Assembly (NCBI GenBank): GCA_002306945.1
Contig: DBTH01000015.1
Coordinates: forward strand, 1-11,651
Source: Methylacidiphilaceae bacterium UBA1321
Lineage (GTDB): Bacteria > Verrucomicrobiota > Verrucomicrobiia > Methylacidiphilales > UBA1321
Direction: 5' to 3'
Length of the DNA: 11,651 nt
Shown: piece by piece, positions 1-4,957 of the stretch
How positions within the stretch are numbered: the first letter of the stretch is position 1
How the letters are laid out: every line of letters begins with the position of its first letter
Program-made: the position numbers and the translations under genes
The notes under the pieces: generated by a model
The model's input: the letters and a program-made list of their open reading frames with translations, nothing else
Told to the model about the DNA's origin: nothing
Database searches by the model: none

Positions 1-524
1 TGCGCCAGATGGGGGGCAACCTGGGAGTGGAGAGCACGCCCCAGGGGTCGATCTTTTCGTTCCGCCTGTCGCTGGCCGAAGGCGAATCCCTGGGGCCGCG
101 GAGCGAATCGATCTCCAGGGTCGCCGTTCCGCTCGCCGGTCGGATCCTGGTCGCCGAGGACAATCGGATCAACCAGAAGGTGGTGATCGGTCTTCTGGGG
201 AAGCTGGGGATCGAGGCCGACGTCGCCGAAAACGGGCGGCTGGTGCTGGAGCGGCTCGCGGCCCATCCCGGCGAATACCAGATGGTGCTGATGGACATCC
301 AGATGCCGGAGATGGACGGGTTGGAAGCCGTCCGGCGCATCCGCGCCGGCGAGGCGGGCGAAGCCGGCAGGACGATCCCCGTCGTGGCGCTCACCGCCCA
401 CGCCATGGAAGGCGACCGGGAGCTGTTCCTCCAGAAGGGAATGGACGGCTACCTGTCCAAGCCCATCCACCTCAAGGACCTGAGGGTCTCGCTCGAGACC
501 TGGCTTTCCGCCGAAAGGACCTGA
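1..524 (+). CDS. Hybrid sensor histidine kinase, C-terminal end with receiver domain (5' partial)
   Basis: The reading frame is open from the window edge (first full codon at 3), so the N-terminal sensor and kinase core lie upstream. The first roughly 20 residues (RQMGGNLGVES, then GSIFSFRL) match the last glycine-rich ATP-lid box and final strand of a HATPase_c kinase domain. A linker of about 25 residues leads into a complete receiver domain. Counting from the Met codon at 9, its marks are the acidic pair E50-D51, the phospho-acceptor D96 in LMDIQMPEMDG, T129 in ALTA and K151 in SKP. By family knowledge, this is a hybrid kinase whose catalytic domain passes phosphate to its own receiver, usually then to an Hpt protein or response regulator. 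No output domain follows; the protein stops shortly after the receiver. The stop codon lies one base before the helicase ATG, suggesting co-transcription. The signal sensed is unknown. The family call is firm. Confidence 0.93.
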   Translation, partial: RQMGGNLGVESTPQGSIFSFRLSLAEGESLGPRSESISRVAVPLAGRILVAEDNRINQKVVIGLLGKLGIEADVAENGRLVLERLAAHPGEYQMVLMDIQMPEMDGLEAVRRIRAGEAGEAGRTIPVVALTAHAMEGDRELFLQKGMDGYLSKPIHLKDLRVSLETWLSAERT

Positions 525-525
525 C

Positions 526-2145
526 ATGGCCGTCCTGCACGAGCACCCCCACAGTCCGAGCCGGGCCGAGCACCGGTTCGCCGAGGCGTGTCAAAGCCTG
601 TCGTCTGGCTGGCACGTCTTCTTCGGGGTCGAGTGGACCCGCCCCGGGACCGACGGGGAAGGCGACCGCTCCGGCGAGATGGACGCGGTCCTCTACCACC
701 GCGGGCACGGACTGCTGGTCGTCGAGGTGAAGGGCGGCGGCATCCGCCGCGACGGCGACCGGTGGTCCAGCATGGGCCGCAACGGCTGGCACGCCATCAA
801 GAATCCGCACCAGCAGGTGCGCGAGTCCGTCTGGTACCTGATCCGCGAGTTCAAGGAGATGGCGCGGCGCGACCCCGACCAGGGGTACCCGGTCGTGGCG
901 TGGGGGTTGTGCTTCCCCGACGTCGAGGTGAAGCGCGACGAGTGGTTGGGGCAGGACCTCCATCCGCACCAGATCCTGTCGCGAGCCGACCTGCCCCGCC
1001 TGGAGAAGCGCTGCATCGAACTGCTCTCCCGCGCGGGCCAGGGACTGTCTCGACAGAATCCGTCGGAGTGGTTCGAACAGCGGCTCCTGGAGAGGTTCCA
1101 TCCGTGCTTCTCCCTCATGCCGCCCGCCCGGGAGCTTCTCGCCGAGGAGGGCGAACAGATGCTGCGGGCGACCGCCCACCAGCAGCAGTTCCTCTCGGCC
1201 ACCCGCTCCATCGCCCGACTGGCCGTCGAAGGCTGCGCGGGCTCGGGGAAGTCGGTGCTGGCCGCCGACCGGGCCCGCCTCCTGTCCCGGGACGGAGAAT
1301 CGGTCCTGCTCTTGTGCTACAACCGGCTGCTGGCCGAACGCTGGCGCGCCGATCCGGGCCTGCGCGGGGTCGAGGTGGCGACCTTCCACGAACAGGCGCG
1401 CCGCTGGATCGAAGCGGACGGGGCGGCATGGCCCGAACTCGAGGCCTCGGGTTTCGAGGAATTCGAGGCGCGCATCCCCGCCCTTCTCGGAGCGGCGCAG
1501 GCGCACGGGGCGCAGGAACGGTTCGCCGCGGTGGTCGTCGACGAGGGGCAGGACTTCCACCCCGAGTGGTGGCCCCTGGTCGAGGGCTTCCTGGAGGCTC
1601 CCGGCGCCGACAGCCTCACCATCTTCTTCGATCCCCGACAAAACCTGTTCGACCGGGCCTTGGCGCTTCCCAAGGATCTGCCGGTCTTCCGGCTTTCGGT
1701 TTCTGTGCGCAACACCCGCTCCATCGTGGACTGGATCGCGCGGCGCACCGGTATCGAGCTGTCGGCCGATCCGCTCTGCCCCGAAGGCGAGGCGCCCACG
1801 CGGCGCGCCTGGAAAACGCCGGGGGACCAGCGCGAGCTTCTGCGCGCCGATCTGTCCGAGCTTCTGCAGGCGGGCATCGAGAAGGAACGCATCCTGGTCG
1901 TCACCTGCCGGGGGAGGGAGCATTCCGGGTTGATCGACCCTCCCCACGGGGCGCCCTGCGGGTGGAGCAGCCCCCCCGACACTTGGCGTCCGGGGCGGGT
2001 CAACATCGACACCGCCGTGCGCGCCAAGGGCCTGGAAGCCGACGTGGTCATCCTGGCCGACGTGGATGCGGAAACCTCTCCGGATCGCATCTACGCCGGA
2101 GCCACGCGCGCCAAGCATCGGTTGTTCGTCTACGAGAGGGATTGA
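526..2145 (+). CDS. NERD-domain nuclease fused to UvrD/Rep-like superfamily I helicase
   Basis: A complete 539-residue protein. The start ATG at 526 has an AAAGGA ribosome site at 514-519. Residues about 10-130 form a NERD domain with a PD-(D/E)xK-type nuclease signature: D53 in GEMDAVL and E67-V-K69 in VVEVKGG. From about residue 213 follows a superfamily I helicase. Its visible motifs are a Q-motif-like HQQQFL near 219, Walker A GCAGSGKS (236-243), Walker B VVVDEGQDF (336-344), a motif IV-like VRNTRS (394-399), motif V KGLEADVVIL (501-510) and motif VI AGATRAKHRL (524-533). All expected catalytic residues are present, so it should be an active ATP-driven DNA translocase with a nuclease arm, probably cytoplasmic. 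Family members are linked to DNA repair or nucleic-acid defence; which applies here is not shown. It starts one base after the hybrid kinase and ends facing the minus-strand ankyrin gene. No signal peptide or membrane segment is visible. Confidence 0.9.
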   Translation: MAVLHEHPHSPSRAEHRFAEACQSLSSGWHVFFGVEWTRPGTDGEGDRSGEMDAVLYHRGHGLLVVEVKGGGIRRDGDRWSSMGRNGWHAIKNPHQQVRESVWYLIREFKEMARRDPDQGYPVVAWGLCFPDVEVKRDEWLGQDLHPHQILSRADLPRLEKRCIELLSRAGQGLSRQNPSEWFEQRLLERFHPCFSLMPPARELLAEEGEQMLRATAHQQQFLSATRSIARLAVEGCAGSGKSVLAADRARLLSRDGESVLLLCYNRLLAERWRADPGLRGVEVATFHEQARRWIEADGAAWPELEASGFEEFEARIPALLGAAQAHGAQERFAAVVVDEGQDFHPEWWPLVEGFLEAPGADSLTIFFDPRQNLFDRALALPKDLPVFRLSVSVRNTRSIVDWIARRTGIELSADPLCPEGEAPTRRAWKTPGDQRELLRADLSELLQAGIEKERILVVTCRGREHSGLIDPPHGAPCGWSSPPDTWRPGRVNIDTAVRAKGLEADVVILADVDAETSPDRIYAGATRAKHRLFVYERD

Positions 2146-2161
2146 GAGGGAGTCGCCCCAT

Positions 2162-2198
2162 CGAAAAAGCCCGCCTCCGGTTTCGGGAGCGGGCTTGC
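2162..2198 (-). terminator. Intrinsic terminator of the ankyrin lipoprotein gene
   Basis: Read on the minus strand, the arms AAGCCCGC and GCGGGCTT (2189-2196 and 2167-2174) pair. Three further pairs follow beyond a one-base bulge, closing a loop of about 7 bases. The right arm runs straight into a T tract (plus-strand A2164-A2168). It lies about 40 bases downstream of the ankyrin stop. On the plus strand the same hairpin is followed by GC-rich sequence rather than T, so it is a poorer terminator for the convergent helicase gene. Confidence 0.8.
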
Positions 2199-2238
2199 GC
2201 GGCGATCGGTCGGGCGAACCCGGAAGGTGGAGGCTCCT

Positions 2239-2898
2239 CTACTTCTTCTTCGAAGCCTTGGGTGCCGGGGCGGGCTCCTCGTAACCGGGGATGCTGGACT
2301 TGACCGTGTCGGCACCGGCGCCGAACTTGCTCTTCAGGAACTTGACCAACAAGGTGTCGTCGGCGGTGGCGCCCGGCTGGACCATCCGGTTGAGGGCGAA
2401 CACCAGCACGTTCAGGCCGTTGTTGGTGGTCGCGTGGATGTCGGCGCCGCGGTCGAGCAGGGCTTCGACGATCTCTTTCTTGCCGTGGGCGCTGGCGATG
2501 TGCAAGGCGTTTTCGCCCAGTTTGTTCTGGGTCTCGAGCTTCGCACCCTGGGCGAGCAGGGTCTGGATGGCGTCGAGCTTTCCGGTGCTGGCGGCAAGCA
2601 TCAGCGGGGTGACTCCCTGGTCGTCCTGGATGTCGACCTTGGCGCCGCGGGCGATCAGGATCGAGATGATGTCGATCTTGCCGTTCATGGCGGCGAAGTG
2701 GAGCGCGGTCTGGCCGTTCTGCGTGGCGTCGACCGCCTCGCCCTTGTCCAGAAGCTGCTTCACTTCGGAAGGATTGCCTTGGACGATGGCCTTGACCATC
2801 TCCTGGCTCAGAATGACGGGCTTCTTCTCTTCCTTCTGGCAAGAAACCAGGGCCATCACGAGTCCAGCCATGGCGACGCAACGGATCAGACGCTTCAT
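2239..2898 (-). CDS. Ankyrin-repeat lipoprotein
   Basis: A 219-residue protein. I chose the start at 2898 because it follows an AAGGAG ribosome site by six bases and because it opens a clear lipoprotein signal peptide. This has a basic MKRLIR start, a hydrophobic core and the lipobox LVSC with the lipidated Cys at residue 20. A longer frame to 3108 has no signal or homology character. After a charged QKEEKK linker come ankyrin repeats: a weak one at about 31-60, clear ones at 61-93 (GQTALHFAAMNGK), 94-126 (GVTPLMLAASTGK) and 127-159 (GENALHIASAHGK), and a degenerate cap at about 160-200. The tail is Pro/Ala/Lys-rich. Residue +2 is Gln, so retention in the inner membrane is not signalled and outer-membrane anchoring facing the periplasm is likely (inference). 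Ankyrin repeats bind proteins; the partner is unknown. The gene is single, convergent with the helicase, and has its own terminator. Confidence 0.9.
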   Translation of the reverse strand: MKRLIRCVAMAGLVMALVSCQKEEKKPVILSQEMVKAIVQGNPSEVKQLLDKGEAVDATQNGQTALHFAAMNGKIDIISILIARGAKVDIQDDQGVTPLMLAASTGKLDAIQTLLAQGAKLETQNKLGENALHIASAHGKKEIVEALLDRGADIHATTNNGLNVLVFALNRMVQPGATADDTLLVKFLKSKFGAGADTVKSSIPGYEEPAPAPKASKKK

Positions 2899-2972
2899 GC
2901 GATACTCCTTCTGTGCCGGAATCGTTGGGAGGATTTCAAGTCGAGAATCCGGACGTAGGAAAAGGGTACCAT
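2895..2972 (-). CDS. Possible 25-residue leader ORF coupled to the ankyrin lipoprotein
   Basis: The ATG at 2972 follows a near-consensus AAGGAGG site (2978-2984) by five bases. This is stronger than most starts in the window. The frame begins MVPFSYVRI, has an Arg-rich C-terminal half, and its TGA (2897-2895) overlaps the lipoprotein ATG in an ATGA arrangement. That geometry is typical of translational coupling. The peptide resembles nothing I recognise. The alternative is chance: the frame continues upstream to 3227 across the tRNA-Ile as a shadow, and the lipoprotein has its own good ribosome site. Confidence 0.35.
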   Translation of the reverse strand: MVPFSYVRILDLKSSQRFRHRRSIA

Positions 2973-3072
2973 CAAATCCTCCTTCGGGTGTACGGTTTTT
3001 GTCCATTTCCGTACTTGAAATGTCCACGCCAAGGACGCCTCCGGGGGCGGTTGGAAAATCAGGCCGCCGGAC

Positions 3073-3101
3073 TTGCCAAAGGAAACGGGTTCTCCTACTT
3101 T
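3073..3101 (+). promoter_or_regulatory. Candidate sigma70 promoter for tRNA-Ile
   Basis: TTGCCA (3073-3078) resembles a -35 box. It is followed after exactly 17 bases by TACTTT (3096-3101), a weak -10. The predicted start would be near 3108, about 27 bases before the mature tRNA 5' end. Position and spacing fit; the -10 match is only partial. Confidence 0.4.
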
Positions 3102-3134
3102 TCTCCATCCTCGGTTCGCCGGGAATGGGTGCAA

Positions 3135-3208
3135 GGGTTCGTAGCTCAGCTGGTTAGAGCGTCGCTCTGATAAGGCGAAGGTCGATGGTTCGAGTCCATC
3201 CGGACCCA
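3135..3208 (+). tRNA. tRNA-Ile(GAU)
   Basis: A 74-base cloverleaf. The acceptor GGGTTCG pairs with CGGACCC (one T-G wobble). The D arm is GCTC/GAGC. The anticodon stem is TCGCT/GGCGA around loop CTGATAA, with anticodon GAT at 3169-3171. The T arm is GATGG/CCATC with loop TTCGAGT, and the discriminator is A at 3208. CCA is not encoded, so it must be added after transcription. The sequence is close to the usual Ile tRNA of rRNA-operon spacers, but no rRNA lies beside it. Confidence 0.97.
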
Positions 3209-3211
3209 CTC

Positions 3212-3239
3212 GGAAAAGGCCAGGCAACTGGCTTTTTCC
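3212..3239 (+). terminator. Strong hairpin with GCAA tetraloop between the two tRNAs
   Basis: GGAAAAGGCCAG (3212-3223) pairs with CTGGCTTTTTCC (3228-3239), twelve pairs with one G-T, around a GCAA loop of the GNRA type. The right arm contains a run of five T immediately after the GC-rich inner stem. It can therefore act as an intrinsic terminator after tRNA-Ile, as a partial attenuator before tRNA-Ala, or as a processing signal. It starts four bases after the tRNA-Ile discriminator. Confidence 0.6.
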
Positions 3240-3297
3240 CTATCCAGGGCATCCGCGGATGGGGAGAGTGGATCCAATCGAGTTCATTGGTGCTAGA

Positions 3298-3370
3298 GGG
3301 GACATAGCTCAGTTGGTAGAGCGCCTGCTTTGCAAGCAGGATGTCTGGAGTTCGACTCTCCATGTCTCCA
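3298..3370 (+). tRNA. tRNA-Ala(UGC)
   Basis: A 73-base cloverleaf. The acceptor GGGGACA pairs with TGTCTCC (one G-T). The D arm is GCTC/GAGC. The anticodon stem CCTGC/GCAGG encloses TTTGCAA with anticodon TGC at 3331-3333. The T arm is TGGAG/CTCCA with loop TTCGACT, and the discriminator is A at 3370. No CCA is encoded; TTTT follows directly. It lies 89 bases after tRNA-Ile. I see no convincing separate promoter, so it may depend on read-through of the intervening hairpin. Confidence 0.97.
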
Positions 3371-3785
3371 TTTTCCTCGGCTGCGCGGGCGCATACTGGT
3401 GACTTTCACCACTCGGCGTCCCGATGCGGACGCCTTCGGGCTCAAGTCCCTGCGTCTGCATCCCGCTCGCTGTCGGAAAACTCGCCTCGGCCGGGTTTGA
3501 CGGCTTTGCGGCTACGCTTCGCTGGCCGCCTCGGATTTGGGGTAGACGGGAGGGCAAGGTCGGCGAATCTCGGGGCGATAGGCTGAGGGGCAGGCTGGCG
3601 GAGCGCGCTGACCTTTCGGGCTGTCGTGTGAAGATCTGGGCGCCGCCCCGGCTTTGGGCTCGACGGCTCCTGCGGAGCGTCTCGACGGGGGTACCGGGGC
3701 CGCCCTCCTGCAGGCTCGCGCGGGGCGCTCGGTGCTTCGCACCCGGCGCCTGCGGCGCCGGCCTTGCGTCCGGCTGGCGCGGGGC
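3371..3785. repeat. GC-rich non-coding spacer packed with short hairpins
   Basis: About 415 bases with no credible gene; the open frames here have no family character and depend on high GC. It holds several compact palindromes. GGCGTCC/GGACGCC spans 3415-3434 (6-base loop), GCTCC/GGAGC at about 3666-3678 has a TGC loop, GGTGC/GCACC spans 3731-3743 (TTC loop), and CCGGCGCC/GGCGCCGG spans 3743-3761 (TGC loop). The last two share a boundary base. Two have the same TGC loop, suggesting decayed copies of a short palindromic element or structured RNA rather than chance. No 23S rRNA sequence follows the tRNAs. Confidence 0.45.
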
Positions 3786-4028
3786 TTTGGCAAGTGACGG
3801 AATCACGGATCGCCGAAGTTCGAATTCTTGAACCTTCGCCGCCCGGCTGTTGCCGTGGACATGGATCTTGGGTTCGAAGTCGTTGGGTAACGGAGTGTCG
3901 TCGAGGATCTCTTCGACGGTTACGTCAAGCGCCTTTGCCACGGCGGCAAGCCTTGGAGCTGAAGGGGTCTTCAGATCGTTCTCGTATCTGGTCAGACACG
4001 CTGCCGCCCGATGGAGCGACAGAAGCAT
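3786..4028 (-). pseudogene. Truncated XRE/HTH-type transcriptional regulator remnant
   Basis: The frame beginning at 4028 reads LTRYENDLKTPSAPRLAAVA, then KALDVTVEEIL and VHGNSRAAKVQEF. This is the second half of a Cro/CI-type helix-turn-helix domain (RYEN...P....L..iA.aL.V....L), plus the HGNSR..K.Q segment seen in some small XRE regulators. The first two HTH helices are missing: the homology stops at about residue 10 and an in-frame TAA lies just upstream, where the toxin-antitoxin promoter begins. At the other end the expected C-terminal helix is abnormal after QEFELRRSVI. The frame then runs through the hairpin spacer and stops only inside the tRNA-Ala gene at 3309, so the long frame is not a real protein. 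Most likely a 5'-deleted regulator, cut when the neighbouring module arrived. A short functional product is possible but unlikely. Confidence 0.6.
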
Positions 4029-4031
4029 GGA

Positions 4032-4058
4032 ATGTTATAGTATGTTATATTGAAGGAG
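4032..4058 (+). promoter_or_regulatory. Promoter/operator region of the toxin-antitoxin module
   Basis: Two perfect ATGTTATA copies (4032-4039 and 4042-4049) lie ten bases apart, one DNA turn. They contain candidate -10 boxes TATAGT (4036-4041) and TATATT (4046-4051). No good -35 is visible. An AAGGAG ribosome site follows at 4053-4058. Repeats over a -10 box just before a toxin-antitoxin pair fit an autoregulatory operator bound by the HTH antitoxin; the binding itself is inferred. Confidence 0.5.
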
Positions 4059-4061
4059 TGA

Positions 4062-4313
4062 GATACACGGAAGAAGGCGGAAAAGGGCATCGAATCCGCA
4101 CCAGATCATATCCAGGATGCTTTCCAGGATCTGTCGGAAGATCTGGCTGCTACCGGGCCCGTGCAGTCGAGTTGGCCGAATTACTCCAAGCTCGGGAAGG
4201 ACAAGTACCACTGCCACTTGGCGCACAAATGGGTGGCTTGCTGGACGATCGAGAAGGGTTCCATCATCATCGAGGTCTACTATGCTGGCAGTCGCGAAAA
4301 CGCCCCATATTGA
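4062..4313 (+). pseudogene. HigB/RelE-like toxin reading frame lacking a start codon
   Basis: The frame ending at TGA 4311 reads WPNYSKLGKDKYHCHL, then KWVACWTIEKG, EVYYAGSRENAPY. This matches the C-terminal half of RelE-fold toxins of HigB-like modules, where KL...YHCHL...yVACW......EV.YvGtrENAPY recurs. By family these are ribosome-dependent mRNA interferases or related growth inhibitors. The frame is open only from 4062, after TGA 4059-4061, and contains no ATG, GTG or TTG before GTG 4161, inside the domain. A good AAGGAG lies at 4053-4058. The sequence GATACACGG at 4062 would give ATG ACA CGG in the toxin frame if one G followed AT, so a one-base loss at the start codon is a simple explanation. 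A frameshift from GTG 4058 or a sequencing error are alternatives. The 3' end overlaps the antitoxin start by 32 bases, as in toxin-first HigBA operons. Confidence 0.6.
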
Positions 4314-4662
4314 ATTCAGCTTCAAGGGCCCGAAGGAGGCCTTGGTCGACATTCTTGAACGCCTGAAGGGAGCCTATCCGATTCGCGTGGTGGAGTCGGA
4401 TTCGGACTCTCAGGACTGGACTTCCACCAAGCTTCACCAGCAGATCAAGTCGCGTATGCACGGTGGTTCGTATCTGCGCATCGATCTGTTCAAGGCGGGA
4501 TCGTCCCAGAAGGCGCTGGCCGAAGCGACGGGTATTCCGCAGCCGCATATCTCCCAGATGATCGCCGGGAAGCGCCCGATCAGCCACGAGAACGCCCAGA
4601 AGCTTGGCAAGTTCTTCAAGCGTCCCGCCAAGCGCTATCGGGTGATGACCGAAGAAATTTGA
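4282..4662 (+). CDS. HigA-like antitoxin with XRE helix-turn-helix
   Basis: A 126-residue protein. The ATG at 4282 is preceded by GAGG at 4272-4275 with six-base spacing and lies inside the toxin 3' end. Upstream codons of this frame are the toxin in another phase, so the longer frame is rejected. Residues 1-60 form an alpha/beta-like N-terminal part (IEFSFKGPKEALVDILERL) typical of the toxin-binding side. Residues 65-112 are a Cro/CI-type HTH: SSQKALAEATG as helix 2, PQPHISQMIAGKR as recognition helix, then ISHENAQKLGKFF. By family it neutralises the upstream toxin and represses its own operon, probably through the ATGTTATA repeats. The gene itself shows no damage, so an antitoxin may persist beside a dead toxin. 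The family call is secure; the exact HigA assignment is inference from gene order. Confidence 0.85.
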   Translation: MLAVAKTPHIEFSFKGPKEALVDILERLKGAYPIRVVESDSDSQDWTSTKLHQQIKSRMHGGSYLRIDLFKAGSSQKALAEATGIPQPHISQMIAGKRPISHENAQKLGKFFKRPAKRYRVMTEEI

Positions 4663-4674
4663 AGCCCGCCGCAG

Positions 4675-4718
4675 GCCTCCAGGCCTGTCCTGAGCGGAGC
4701 CGAAGGGCGTTCGGCCTA
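4675..4718. repeat. Short dispersed palindromic repeat (CCTGAGCGGAGCCGAAGGG type)
   Basis: It begins with AGGCCT, CC, AGGCCT (4675 on) and contains CCTGAGCGGAGCCGAAGGG. The core GCCGAA (4699-4704) and TTCGGC (4710-4715) form a hairpin with loop GGGCG. Translated in spurious frames it gives CPERSRR, or SGQA/SAQD on the other strand. These are strings I recognise from a widespread intergenic repeat in environmental bacterial genomes. Only one copy is present here. It sits between the antitoxin gene and its terminator-like hairpin. Confidence 0.5.
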
Positions 4719-4740
4719 ACCGTCCCGCTGTGCGGATCGG

Positions 4741-4786
4741 CGGAGCGTTGCAAATATCGAAGTATTGGCTTGCGCTCCGGTTTTTT
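4741..4786 (+). terminator. Terminator-like hairpin downstream of the antitoxin
   Basis: CGGAGCG (4741-4747) pairs with CGCTCCG (4773-4779). The interior can pair AATA with TATT around TCGAAG. G4780 and six T (4781-4786) follow. The internal loop is large, so stability is moderate, but position and T tract fit the end of the toxin-antitoxin transcript. Confidence 0.5.
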
Positions 4787-4957
4787 GATTGGTGCGCATC
4801 CGTCTGCACCTGGATCGCGGCGAACTGTTCGCCGTGGTGTGTGCGCTGCCGAGGGGCCTGGATGGGTCCGAACTGATCGAATGTTGAATCGTCTTTGAAA
4901 CAATCGCAGCGTCTGAGGATTAGCCAGGAATCGCTGTAAAAGACATTTTTCTCTGTT
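4787..4957. other. Non-coding leader region of the RCC1-like gene
   Basis: No gene is visible. It contains a perfect palindrome CGGCGAAC-T-GTTCGCCG (4818-4834), which could be a regulator site or a stem. It also has a weak promoter candidate TTGAAA (4895-4900), 17 bases, GATTAG (4918-4923), oriented towards the next gene. The last 15 bases are pyrimidine-rich and lack a Shine-Dalgarno sequence; the nearest AGGA is about 27 bases before the ATG. Confidence 0.3.

Noticed and set aside
472..2118. 548-codon open frame on the minus strand opposite the helicase
   Set aside because: It is a mirror of a very GC-rich gene with strong third-position bias. The sequence is low-complexity R/G/P/A-rich without any family motif, whereas the plus frame has every helicase motif.
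588..2303. 571-codon plus-strand frame overlapping the helicase
   Set aside because: Arg/Pro/Gly-rich shadow frame, no motif, extends past the helicase stop into the terminator region.
2227..3157. Two long plus-strand frames across the ankyrin gene
   Set aside because: They are antisense shadows; the minus strand shows lipobox, ankyrin repeats, ribosome site and terminator.
3309..3785. Extension of the HTH remnant frame towards tRNA-Ala
   Set aside because: The sequence loses all regulator character, is Arg/Pro/Ser-rich, and ends only inside the tRNA gene.
3371..4060. Integrated element with tRNA-Ala attachment site
   Set aside because: I looked for a repeat of the tRNA-Ala 3' end (TTCGACTCTCCATGTCTCCA) and for an integrase. 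Neither is in the window.
4117..4281. Upstream extension of the antitoxin frame
   Set aside because: This stretch encodes the toxin in another phase; the antitoxin has a good ribosome site at 4272-4275 before ATG 4282.
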